Source: Candidatus Parcubacteria bacterium (GTDB lineage Bacteria > Patescibacteriota > Patescibacteriia > JAACEG01). Taken from it: 7,735 nt of DNA. Within the stretch, counting starts at the first letter, position 1, and each line of letters opens with the position of its first letter. This document shows positions 1 to 5,165 of the stretch, in pieces. The DNA lies in the NCBI GenBank assembly GCA_023142625.1, contig JAGLJD010000075.1, positions 1 through 7,735 on the forward strand. The letters are read 5' to 3'. A model generated the notes under the pieces. The model worked only from the letters and a program-made list of their open reading frames with translations, searched no databases and was not told the DNA's origin. The translations under genes and the position numbers were made by a program.

Positions 1-421
1 GCGGTTTTCTAAAATTCGTGTTAATCTCTAAAAGCGTTTTTGAAATCCCGTGCCTAATCGCTTCTGCCTGCCCACAAACTCCGCCGCCTTTTACTTTTGC
101 TAAAATTTCCAATTTTCCAATCTGCCCGACGACTTTCAATGGCGCATTGATTATTTCTTGCATAACTTGGCTTGGAAAATAATCTTTAATGTCTTTTCCA
201 TTGACGGTTATTTTGCCGTCTCCTTTTTTAAACAGCCTGATTTGCGCTGAAGCTTCTTTTCTTCTGCCAACTTCGTAAATATATTTTTTCTTGCTTTTTA
301 TCGCGCCATCATTTTCAATGGCTTTCTCCTTGACTGGCGCCTTTTCTTTCTGCTTATCCTCCTGTTTGCCTGATTTGCTTGCGATAATTTTTGTTTTTTC
401 AACTATATTTTTCTTTTCCAT
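1..421 (-). CDS. rpsI: 30S ribosomal protein S9 (3' end of gene cut by window edge)
   Basis: This is S9, a protein of the 30S head whose C-terminal tail reaches the P-site tRNA. The 140 visible codons hold the family core from about residue 47: YIYEVGRRKEASAQ, the GKITVNG strand, then VKGGGVCGQAEAIRHGISK near 112-130. The gene runs off the left edge, so the last ~30 residues (the basic tail usually ending in SKR) are not visible. Residues 1-46 form an extra N-terminal segment rich in Lys and Glu (15 Lys of 46) that ordinary S9 lacks and that is probably disordered. The start is the only evident ATG ahead of the core and lies 6 bp after the rplM stop, so translation is probably coupled. No Shine-Dalgarno is seen. 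It is the most promoter-distal gene visible in the operon. Confidence 0.97.
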   Translation of the reverse strand, partial: MEKKNIVEKTKIIASKSGKQEDKQKEKAPVKEKAIENDGAIKSKKKYIYEVGRRKEASAQIRLFKKGDGKITVNGKDIKDYFPSQVMQEIINAPLKVVGQIGKLEILAKVKGGGVCGQAEAIRHGISKTLLEINTNFRKP

Positions 422-427
422 AATATT

Positions 428-775
428 TTATATTGTTTTTAATCTTTTTATCATATTTGGGCGCAAACGATTTTTCGGCAGCATATTATAAACCGCTCTG
501 CGCAATACTTCCCCAGGGTCGCTTTCAAAAACCTCCCCCATCTTTTTTGTTTTCAGCCCTCCTTGATATCCTGAATAATGATAATAATTTTTCTGTTTTA
601 ATTTTTTGCCGGTAAATTTAGTTTTGGAAATATTTTTTACAACAACAAAACTGCCGTTATCTTGATGAAATTCAAAATTCGGCTCGTTTTTTCCGCGCAA
701 AAACATAACTGCTTCTGTAGCAATCCTGCCAATCGCCTTATCAGCCGCGTCTATTGTATAAGTTTTTCTATTCAT
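428..775 (-). CDS. rplM: 50S ribosomal protein L13, short form
   Basis: This is L13, an early-assembly 50S protein that binds 23S rRNA. The 115-residue product shows the family pattern: YTIDAADKAIGRIA near the start, FLRGKNEP, a QDNGSFVVV strand, KNYYHYSGYQGGLK near 62-75, and VYNMLPKNRLRPNMIKRLK at the end. It is about 27 residues shorter than the ~142-residue E. coli protein: it begins close to the core and stops right after the MLPK...RLK motif, so the usual histidine- and glutamine-containing C-terminal tail is absent. The short form looks natural, because the stop is followed 6 bp later by rpsI in the conserved rplM-rpsI order. The upstream 12-bp gap to the unknown gene carries no Shine-Dalgarno. 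Confidence 0.97.
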   Translation of the reverse strand: MNRKTYTIDAADKAIGRIATEAVMFLRGKNEPNFEFHQDNGSFVVVKNISKTKFTGKKLKQKNYYHYSGYQGGLKTKKMGEVFESDPGEVLRRAVYNMLPKNRLRPNMIKRLKTI

Positions 776-787
776 TTTTTATATAAA

Positions 788-1132
788 TTATATTTCAAAA
801 ATACTTTTTAAATCTTCAACTGCTTTTAGTCCCTTAGTTCTAGCTTCTTCATCTATGGAATCATTAGGCTTATATTGCGCAATAGCCATATAGAGCCTCT
901 TAAGAATTTCTTTTCTAACTAGCTTTATTTCTTCTGTTTGGCTCTGACCAATCATCTTTAATAACTTAAAAAGGTCAATTCCTCCAAATTTAGCATAACA
1001 ATTACGATCGTTTCCATCTTTATAAGTTTCTTCAAAAAGACCAATGCTTTGTTCTAATGAAAGCAAAGTTTTATCAAATTCAAGTTCTTGTTCGTTAGTT
1101 TGTTCTGTAATTTTATTTTCTAAATTTTCCAT
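788..1132 (-). CDS. Hypothetical protein inserted between rplQ and rplM
   Basis: I do not recognise this 114-residue protein. It starts with an acidic, Gln/Glu/Asn-rich stretch (MENLENKITEQTNEQELEFD) and then looks mostly helical, with amphipathic segments around LLSLEQSIGLFEETY (23-37) and LVRKEILKRLYMAIAQY (72-88). It has no signal peptide, membrane segment or cysteine cluster. It is co-oriented with the ribosomal genes, 76 bp after the rplQ stop and 12 bp before rplM, so it is probably co-transcribed. By hand count its DNA is about 31% GC over 841-1080, against about 39% over 1261-1500 in rplQ, which suggests later arrival or weak constraint. There is no Shine-Dalgarno. An uninterrupted frame and tight fit to rplM support a real gene, but the function is unknown. 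Confidence 0.75.
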   Translation of the reverse strand: MENLENKITEQTNEQELEFDKTLLSLEQSIGLFEETYKDGNDRNCYAKFGGIDLFKLLKMIGQSQTEEIKLVRKEILKRLYMAIAQYKPNDSIDEEARTKGLKAVEDLKSIFEI

Positions 1133-1208
1133 AATAATTTTTGTTAATTTATTAACTTTTTGATTTTAAAAATTAATAAATCTATAAATAATTAAATTAA
1201 AAAATTAT

Positions 1209-1559
1209 TTAAACAAATTCTATCTGCGCCATTTCAGCGCCGTCGCCCTGCCTTCTGCCTAATCTAATAATTCTGGTATATCCGCCAGTTCTGTCTTTGT
1301 ATTTTGCGCCAAGATTATCAATCGCCTCTTTAACCGCTTTTTTCTGCAATAAAACCGCGATCAACTTTCTTCTGGCTGTTAAATCGCCCTGTTTGCTCAC
1401 AGTAATTAATTTTTCAACTAACGGCTTTACCGCCTTGGCTTTAGCGTGGGTTGTTTTGGTTTTTTTGTGAATTATCAAACTTGACGCTAAATTCCTCAGC
1501 ATCATCTCTCTTGCCTGTTTTTTTCTGTCTAAAATTACTCCTTTGTTGCGATGTCTCAT
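1209..1559 (-). CDS. rplQ: 50S ribosomal protein L17
   Basis: This is L17, a 50S protein located near the polypeptide exit tunnel. All 116 residues fit the bacterial family: the MRHRNKG start, REMMLRNLASSLI at about 17-29, the KTKTTHAKAKAVKPLVEKLIT segment at about 33-53, and the C-terminal signature GGYTRIIRLGRRQGDGAEMAQIEFV. The length is typical of a minimal L17. It follows rpoA with a 35-bp gap, the classic alpha-operon order. A weak AAGG lies upstream (minus-strand TTAAGGTAAAATAT before ATG), the nearest thing to a ribosome binding site in this operon. A very AT-rich 76-bp spacer without a GC hairpin follows it. Confidence 0.98.
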   Translation of the reverse strand: MRHRNKGVILDRKKQAREMMLRNLASSLIIHKKTKTTHAKAKAVKPLVEKLITVSKQGDLTARRKLIAVLLQKKAVKEAIDNLGAKYKDRTGGYTRIIRLGRRQGDGAEMAQIEFV

Positions 1560-1594
1560 ATATTTTACCTTAATTCTATTTTTTTAATTTTATT

Positions 1595-2389
1595 CTATTT
1601 TTTAATTTTATCATCCTTTTTGCCTTTTTCTTTTTTATCTTTCTTGTCTTTTCCATCTTTCTTTTTTTCCGCTTTTTTGCCTGTTTTGTTTTTATCTTTC
1701 TTGTCCGATTTTAAATTTTCTTGAACAGAATTAAATTGTCCCGCTAAAATATCAACAGACTGCGTCAAAGCTTCCATAGGAGAAATAACTCCGCATGTTT
1801 CAATATTAAAAATAATATTTTCATAATTCGTCAACTGCTTAACTCTTGTATTCTCTATCTTTATTCCAACTTTTTTTACAGGGTTGAAAAAAGCGTCAAT
1901 CGCGATTACTCCGATTTCCTTTTTCTCGCTCCTTTCTTCTATCGGCCAATATCCAGTTCCGTTCTTGACAAACATTTCTATTTTAATTTCCGCTTTGCTG
2001 GAAGTCAGGGTGGCGATATGCGCGTCTTCCGTAACCACTTCAATATCGCTATTCGGCTTAATATCCTTGGCTTTAAGCTCTTTCTTGCCTTTGGCTTCTA
2101 AAACTATTTTTACTTCTTTGTCAGAATGAACCTTAAAATGAATCTGCTTTAAATTTAAAATTATTTCAACCATATCCTCTAAAACATTCGGAATAGTTGA
2201 AAATTCATGCTGGACGCCTTTTATTTTAATGGAAAAAATAGCGCCTCCGGACAAAGAAGAAAGCATAACTCTTTTTAGCGCGTTGCCAAGAGTTGTTCCA
2301 TATCCTGGATGACATGGACCGATTATAATCTCTTCGCTGTTGTCCGCGATTTTTTTAGAAATAATTTTTTGTGGAAAATCAATGCTCAT
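1595..2389 (-). CDS. rpoA: RNA polymerase alpha subunit lacking the C-terminal domain
   Basis: This is the alpha subunit, whose N-terminal domain dimerises and nucleates assembly of beta and beta'. Residues 1 to about 226 are a complete alpha-NTD: GTTLGNALKRVMLSSLSG at 31-48, GVQHEFSTIPNVLEDMVEI at 58-76, IILNLK at 76-81, and VDILAGQFN at 212-220. The usual alpha-CTD, the helix-hairpin-helix fold that contacts UP elements and activators, is absent. After residue 226 the protein continues with 38 residues of which 21 are Lys, the rest mostly Asp, Glu and Gly, and then stops. Total length is 264 against ~310-330 for standard alpha. The frame is clean and rplQ follows 35 bp on, so this looks like the natural end. 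There is no Shine-Dalgarno before the ATG. Confidence 0.97.
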   Translation of the reverse strand: MSIDFPQKIISKKIADNSEEIIIGPCHPGYGTTLGNALKRVMLSSLSGGAIFSIKIKGVQHEFSTIPNVLEDMVEIILNLKQIHFKVHSDKEVKIVLEAKGKKELKAKDIKPNSDIEVVTEDAHIATLTSSKAEIKIEMFVKNGTGYWPIEERSEKKEIGVIAIDAFFNPVKKVGIKIENTRVKQLTNYENIIFNIETCGVISPMEALTQSVDILAGQFNSVQENLKSDKKDKNKTGKKAEKKKDGKDKKDKKEKGKKDDKIKK

Positions 2390-2433
2390 ATTATATTAAA
2401 ATTAACAAATAATGAAATTAGTATTGCTTATGT

Positions 2434-2527
2434 GATAATTTGTAAAAAGCGTTGCTTGCCCCATCATCTGATGGGGTGAAATTGTAAAAAAATAATTAAA
2501 AATTATTTTTTACAATTTCAAATTATC
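2434..2527 (-). promoter_or_regulatory. Multi-hairpin element in the rpsD-rpoA spacer
   Basis: The 133-bp spacer between the rpsD stop and rpoA start holds nested inverted repeats. Hairpin A at 2459-2476 is a perfect 8-bp CCCCATCA/TGATGGGG palindrome around a 2-nt centre. Hairpin B has arms at 2477-2497 and 2501-2520 that are complementary except for one extra A, with a 3-nt loop. An outer pair, GATAATTTG at 2434-2442 and CAAATTATC at 2519-2527, could close the structure; it overlaps the rpsD stop codon. GTGAAATTGTAAAAA at 2476 is echoed by GTGATAATTTGTAAAAA at 2432. There is no strong U-tract directly after hairpin A on the transcribed strand, so a full terminator is unlikely. Attenuation, RNA processing, S4 feedback or a relic repeat are all possible. 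Confidence 0.6.
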
Positions 2528-3161
2528 TTGAATAAAATTCAATAATCATTTTGGTGTTAAAGCCGTATTCCATATCTTTTATGTCCGGTTTTGATAAAAT
2601 TTTTATTTCCATTTTTTCCTTGTCAAAACTAATCCAACTCGGAACTTCGCCGTTTTTTGTATTTTTTAATTCATTCATTGCTTCTTTAAAAAACAGCTTG
2701 TCTTTTTTTGAACTTTTTAATTTAATAATATCATCTATTTTAACTTGAAAAGATGGGATATCAGTCTTAAATTTATTAACGATAAAATGGCCGTGCCCCA
2801 CTATCTGCCTAGCTTGCCGCCTTGATTTGGCTATTCCAGAACGGTAAATAACATTATCTAAGCGCATTTCTAAAAAATTTACAAGATTTTCGCCGATGTC
2901 TCCTTTAATTTTTAAAGCTTTTTCATAATATTTTTTAAACTGCCTTTCTAAAATTCCGTAAATCCTTTTTGCTTTCTGCTTCTCTCTTAATTGCAAACTG
3001 TATTCAGTCGCTTTAGTCCTTCCGCGCTTAGATCCATGCAGTCCGGGCGGATAATTTCTCTTGACAAAAGCGCATTTTGAAGAGAGGCATCTTGCTCCTT
3101 TAAGCATTAGCTTTTTACTCTCTCTTCGGCAAATTTTACATTTTGATTCTTTTTTAGGCAT
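2523..3161 (-). CDS. rpsD: 30S ribosomal protein S4, zinc-binding type
   Basis: This is S4, a primary 16S rRNA binder that nucleates 30S body assembly; in many bacteria it also represses its own operon. The 212 residues begin with a zinc-knuckle: C8, C11, C25 and C30 (CxxC and CX4C), followed by FVKRNYPPGLHG at 32-43. The S4 RNA-binding domain follows at about 100-160, with MRLDNVIYRSGIAKSRRQARQIVGHGHFIVN near 102-132. The C-terminal GFNTKMIIEFYSR matches the family ending (IVEYYSR type). The Zn ligands correspond in spacing to those of Thermus S4. The gene is flanked by two unusually wide repeat-rich spacers (129 and 133 bp), unlike the tight junctions elsewhere in the operon. No Shine-Dalgarno precedes the ATG. 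Confidence 0.98.
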   Translation of the reverse strand: MPKKESKCKICRRESKKLMLKGARCLSSKCAFVKRNYPPGLHGSKRGRTKATEYSLQLREKQKAKRIYGILERQFKKYYEKALKIKGDIGENLVNFLEMRLDNVIYRSGIAKSRRQARQIVGHGHFIVNKFKTDIPSFQVKIDDIIKLKSSKKDKLFFKEAMNELKNTKNGEVPSWISFDKEKMEIKILSKPDIKDMEYGFNTKMIIEFYSR

Positions 3162-3175
3162 AAAAATTTAATAAC

Positions 3176-3252
3176 TCACAAATCTACAAATCAACTACAA
3201 ATAACACAAATTCTATTCGTAATATTCGCAACAAATTTGTAGGTTTGCGTGA
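3176..3252. repeat. Inverted and tandem short repeats in the rpsK-rpsD spacer
   Basis: The 129-bp spacer 3162-3290 contains an imperfect inverted repeat: TCACAAATCTACAAAT at 3176-3191 against ATTTGTAGGTTTGCGTGA at 3235-3252 (a 2-nt bulge and one mismatch). Five direct copies of ACAAAT start at 3178, 3186, 3197, 3206 and 3231. TATTCG occurs twice in TATTCGTAATATTCG near 3214-3228. Such degenerate short-period AT-rich repeats are common between genes in reduced genomes and may be a dispersed element. In the transcribed direction the arms could form a stem-loop ahead of rpsD. No terminator-like U-tract follows. Confidence 0.55.
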
Positions 3253-3290
3253 AAGAAGCTATAATTGTCAATTAATATTTAATAAAAATT

Positions 3291-3695
3291 CTACACTCTT
3301 CTCGGCTTTCTTTTGCGGCAGCCGTTGTGCGGAATAGGCGTCATATCTTTAATTAAAACAATATTTAATCCGTTTGCGTTTAAAGCGCGTATAGCTGAAT
3401 CTCGTCCTGGTCCTATTCCTTTTACAAAAACTTGAATATTTTTCAAGCCGTAAACTTTTGATTTTTCAACCGCTGATTTAACAATAACTCCAGCGGCATA
3501 AGGCGTTGCTTTTTTAGCGCCCTTAAAACCGTTTTCGCCGGCATTTGACCACGCGAAAACATTGCCGCTATGATCAGTTATAGTAACGATTGTATTATTA
3601 TAACTTGCTTTAATATATACAACGCCGTCGGAAATCATTCTTATATTTTTTTTCTTCTTTTTAACTATTGTGTTTTTGGCTATTTTTGCTGTCAT
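3291..3695 (-). CDS. rpsK: 30S ribosomal protein S11
   Basis: This is S11, part of the 30S platform that touches the mRNA exit region and pairs with S7 across the E site. The 134-residue product has a lysine-rich N-terminus (residues 1-18) and then the full family core: GVVYIKASYNNTIVTITDHSGN, WSNAGENGFKGAKKATPYAAG, VFVKGIGPGRDSAIRAL and the invariant C-terminal DMTPIPHNGCRKRKPRRV. The length is normal. It starts 9 bp after the rpsM stop, so coupled translation is likely, and no Shine-Dalgarno is visible before its ATG. It precedes the wide spacer before rpsD. Confidence 0.98.
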   Translation of the reverse strand: MTAKIAKNTIVKKKKKNIRMISDGVVYIKASYNNTIVTITDHSGNVFAWSNAGENGFKGAKKATPYAAGVIVKSAVEKSKVYGLKNIQVFVKGIGPGRDSAIRALNANGLNIVLIKDMTPIPHNGCRKRKPRRV

Positions 3696-3704
3696 AGATT
3701 TATT

Positions 3705-4094
3705 TTATGTTTTTTGGTTAGCGTTTTTTCTTCCGCTTCCCATAGTATGCTTTACATTTCCTCTCACTGTTCTCGTATTAGTCTTTGTTCGCTGTCCGCG
3801 AACTGGCAATTTTTTAACATGGCGGATGCCGCGATATGATTTAATCTCTTTAAGCTGTTTAATGTTAAATAACACTTCTCTTCTCAAATCCCCTTCTACC
3901 TTATGCGTCTTTTCAATAATATCCCTTAACCTGTTAACTTCTTCTTCTGATAACTGATGCGTTCTTTTGTCAGCGCTGATCTGCGATATTTTAAGAATTT
4001 TAATAGACGATTTCGCGCCAATGCCAAAAATATAAGTTAATGCTATCACTATTCTTTTTTCTTGAGGAAGATTTATTCCTGCTATTCTTGCCAT
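3705..4094 (-). CDS. rpsM: 30S ribosomal protein S13
   Basis: This is S13, a 30S head protein that contacts the P-site tRNA and forms intersubunit bridges. The 129 residues show [26 protein letters not shown] at the start (helix-two-turn-helix region), an extended middle helix pair around [14 protein letters not shown], the [23 protein letters not shown] signature near 88-110, and a basic tail with [11 protein letters not shown]. It is slightly longer than the ~118-residue E. coli protein. It follows rpmJ after 19 bp and precedes rpsK by 9 bp. No Shine-Dalgarno is seen; the upstream bases are almost entirely A and T. Confidence 0.98.
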   Translation of the reverse strand: MARIAGINLPQEKRIVIALTYIFGIGAKSSIKILKISQISADKRTHQLSEEEVNRLRDIIEKTHKVEGDLRREVLFNIKQLKEIKSYRGIRHVKKLPVRGQRTKTNTRTVRGNVKHTMGSGRKNANQKT

Positions 4095-4113
4095 AAATTT
4101 CTAATAAATAAAA

Positions 4114-4227
4114 TTACCCTTGCCTCTGCTTATGCTTGGGGTTTTTGCAAATAACGCAAACTCGCTTATTGCGCCTAATAACTTTGCAGTCTTTGCACAT
4201 TTTTTTTACAGATGTCCTTACTTTCAT
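4114..4227 (-). CDS. rpmJ: 50S ribosomal protein L36, zinc-binding form
   Basis: This 37-residue gene is short but unmistakable. L36 is the smallest ribosomal protein and stabilises 23S rRNA near the peptidyl transferase region. The product starts [19 protein letters not shown] and ends [15 protein letters not shown], matching the family along its whole length. The zinc ligands are all present: C11, C14, C27 and H32, so this is the Zn-containing form rather than the zinc-free paralogue. An additional cysteine sits at C24. The gene lies 12 bp after the infA stop and 19 bp before rpsM, the canonical infA-rpmJ-rpsM order. No Shine-Dalgarno is present. Confidence 0.97.
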   Translation of the reverse strand: MKVRTSVKKMCKDCKVIRRNKRVCVICKNPKHKQRQG

Positions 4228-4239
4228 ACTTTACAAATA

Positions 4240-4479
4240 TTACTTTCTATAAACAATCCTCCCTTTTGTTAAATCATACGGCGTCATTTCTACTTTCACT
4301 TTATCTCCGGGAAGTATCCTGATTCTATTCATTCTCATTTTGCCTGACAGGTGGGCTAAGATATTATGCCCGTTTTCCAACTCAACTTTAAAAACACCGG
4401 CTGGTAAGAGTTCTATTACTCTGCCTTCTGCGTGAATAAATTTTTTGCTGTCCAATGTCTCTTTATTAGAAACCGCCAT
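4240..4479 (-). CDS. infA: Translation initiation factor IF-1
   Basis: IF-1 is a single OB-fold protein that occupies the 30S A site during initiation. The 79-residue product carries the full S1-type fold: [20 protein letters not shown] at 18-37, [24 protein letters not shown] and the C-terminal [15 protein letters not shown]. It has about seven more N-terminal residues ([14 protein letters not shown]) than E. coli IF-1. It is the first gene of the operon, downstream of the strong promoter at 4547-4574. The ATG has no Shine-Dalgarno; instead a run of 13 U interrupted by one G sits directly before it, after a small AT-rich hairpin. Confidence 0.98.
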   Translation of the reverse strand: MAVSNKETLDSKKFIHAEGRVIELLPAGVFKVELENGHNILAHLSGKMRMNRIRILPGDKVKVEMTPYDLTKGRIVYRK

Positions 4480-4523
4480 AAAAAAACAAAAAATTAGAAT
4501 TCAATTAAATAAAGAATTCTTAA
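4480..4523 (-). promoter_or_regulatory. infA leader: AT-rich hairpin followed by a U-tract
   Basis: In the predicted infA leader, TTAAGAATTC (4514-4523 read on the minus strand) can pair with GAATTCTAA (4494-4502), with one bulged base and an 11-nt loop. It is followed by U6-G-U7 ending at the base before the start codon. The layout recalls an intrinsic terminator placed in a leader, but the stem has only two G-C pairs and would be weak. It may equally be an unstructured U-rich start region used by an SD-independent ribosome. Confidence 0.35.
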
Positions 4524-4546
4524 TTTCCATTTACATTATTATAGGC

Positions 4547-4574
4547 ATTATACGATAACAAAAAAATATGTCAA
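4547..4574 (-). promoter_or_regulatory. Sigma-70 type promoter of the infA-rpsI operon
   Basis: On the minus strand, a perfect TTGACA (-35, 4569-4574) is followed by a 16-bp spacer and a perfect TATAAT (-10, 4547-4552). The transcript would start near 4540, giving a leader of about 60 nt before infA. It is the only strong minus-strand promoter seen upstream of the operon, which fits a highly expressed ribosomal unit. Confidence 0.85.
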
Positions 4575-4581
4575 GCGCTTG
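4572..4581. promoter_or_regulatory. Palindrome between divergent promoters (possible operator)
   Basis: CAAGCGCTTG is a perfect 10-bp palindrome that overlaps the infA -35 box and ends 8 bp before the -35 box of the plus-strand promoter at 4590. It is the most GC-rich spot in this intergenic region. A shared operator is possible, but a 10-bp palindrome can also arise by chance, and no regulator gene is adjacent. Confidence 0.3.
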
Positions 4582-4589
4582 TACTGCTA

Positions 4590-4617
4590 TTGATATTTTT
4601 TTGCTTTATGGTATTAT
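4590..4617 (+). promoter_or_regulatory. Sigma-70 type promoter of the 80-codon plus-strand gene
   Basis: TTGATA (4590-4595), a 16-bp spacer and TATTAT (4612-4617) form a good promoter, with an extended -10 TGG immediately upstream of the -10 box. Transcription would begin near 4624, leaving a leader of about 64 nt before the ATG at 4688. It is arranged back to back with the infA promoter; the two -35 boxes are 15 bp apart. Confidence 0.7.
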
Positions 4618-4676
4618 ATTTTGAATGCTAACTTTTGGCTAAAAAAATAAAAAATGAATAAAACTTAATAAAAACA

Positions 4677-4682
4677 AGGAGG
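4677..4682 (+). promoter_or_regulatory. Strong Shine-Dalgarno of the 80-codon gene
   Basis: AGGAGG lies 5 nt before the ATG at 4688 and fixes that start. It stands out because the neighbouring ribosomal operon has almost no such sites. Confidence 0.85.
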
Positions 4683-4687
4683 GTATC

Positions 4688-4930
4688 ATGAAAAAACGCT
4701 TTAAAAAAAATCAGCTCGCTGTCGGAAACACAATAGTTATAAATCCGAGATTATTGTTCAAAAAATCTGAACTTTCAGATAATTCTCAACTTTTCAAAAA
4801 ATACGAAGCGGAAATATTAAAGATTTTTCCGCATAAAACAGAGGCAAAAAACCTTTTAGTGTTAAAAGACATCAAAAGCGGAGAAATAAAATATGCCGGG
4901 GAAGGACTTGTAGAAAAAATCATTTCCTGA
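4688..4930 (+). CDS. Small hypothetical protein, possibly an SH3-like beta barrel
   Basis: I do not recognise this 80-residue basic protein. It opens with MKKRFKKNQLAVGNTIVINP, continues through a charged middle (LLFKKSELSDNSQLFKKYEA) and ends with strand-like segments: AEILKIFPHK, NLLVLKDIKS, EIKYAGEGLVEKIIS. The alternating hydrophobic pattern with a VG-N-IVI opening suggests a small beta-barrel of SH3 or KOW-like shape, but that is inference from pattern only. It has no signal peptide, membrane segment or metal cluster. Support for a real gene is strong: dedicated promoter at 4590-4617, AGGAGG at 5 nt, a UGA stop and an intrinsic terminator 31 bp later. It is monocistronic and transcribed away from infA. 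Confidence 0.85.
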   Translation: MKKRFKKNQLAVGNTIVINPRLLFKKSELSDNSQLFKKYEAEILKIFPHKTEAKNLLVLKDIKSGEIKYAGEGLVEKIIS

Positions 4931-4961
4931 CATAAAAAATATAGATATAAAAAATCTATCG

Positions 4962-4996
4962 GCCTGCATAATTTTATAACTTGATGCAGGCTTTTT
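4962..4996 (+). terminator. Intrinsic terminator of the 80-codon gene
   Basis: GCCTGCAT (4962-4969) and ATGCAGGC (4984-4991) form a perfect 8-bp stem around a 14-nt loop. TTTTT follows directly, then GCTTTTAATTTTT. A weaker AT-only stem (ATAGAT/ATCTAT, 4941-4959) sits just ahead of it. Confidence 0.88.
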
Positions 4997-5066
4997 GCTT
5001 TTAATTTTTACACGCTGCAGCTATGCGTTATGTAAACTATCTCGCCTGCTTGCTTGCATTTATTTA

Positions 5067-5094
5067 TTGACACTATCTGTTGATGTGGTATATT
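5067..5094 (+). promoter_or_regulatory. Orphan sigma-70 type promoter
   Basis: TTGACA (5067-5072), a 16-bp spacer and TATATT (5089-5094) preceded by TGG match the other promoters of this window closely. A second TATAAT lies at 5096-5101 but is too far from the -35 box. No plausible ORF follows: the first ATG at 5102 gives only four codons, and no plus-strand coding region begins before 5781. The transcript would run through the inverted-repeat element and antisense to the zinc-ribbon gene, so it could be a small RNA, a long clpC leader or a promoter whose gene has been lost. Confidence 0.6.
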
Positions 5095-5165
5095 TTATAA
5101 TATGTTTACGGCATAAAAAAAATTATCAAAATTCTTTTACGCTACAATCGTACATTTCGTAATTC

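Noticed and set aside
291..615. Plus-strand frames opposite rpsI and rplM
   Set aside because: Phe/Ile/Ser-rich shadows of the Lys-rich minus-strand genes.
1884..2129. 81-codon plus-strand frame inside rpoA
   Set aside because: Antisense shadow of a conserved gene; hydrophobic Ser/Leu-rich product typical of reverse-strand reading.
2459..2520. Operon-ending terminator after rpsD
   Set aside because: No U-tract directly follows the GC-rich hairpin on the transcribed strand, and rpoA and rplQ downstream have no clear promoter of their own.
2551..2748. 65-codon plus-strand frame opposite rpsD
   Set aside because: Antisense shadow of the conserved S4 C-terminal half.
3176..3252. CRISPR-like array in the rpsK-rpsD spacer
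   Set aside because: The repeats are only 6 bp with 8-25 bp spacing and no unique spacers of constant length.
3257..3275. Minus-strand TTGACA in the rpsK-rpsD spacer as a promoter for rpsD
   Set aside because: No acceptable -10 box lies 15-19 bp downstream of it.
3570..3957. Two overlapping plus-strand frames across rpsK and rpsM
   Set aside because: They overlap each other and two certain ribosomal genes on the opposite strand; no supporting signals.
4928..4930. UGA read as a sense codon (Gly), as in Gracilibacteria and Absconditabacteria
   Set aside because: UGA ends both small genes (4928-4930 and 5419-5421) just ahead of intrinsic terminators, and read-through would run into those hairpins.
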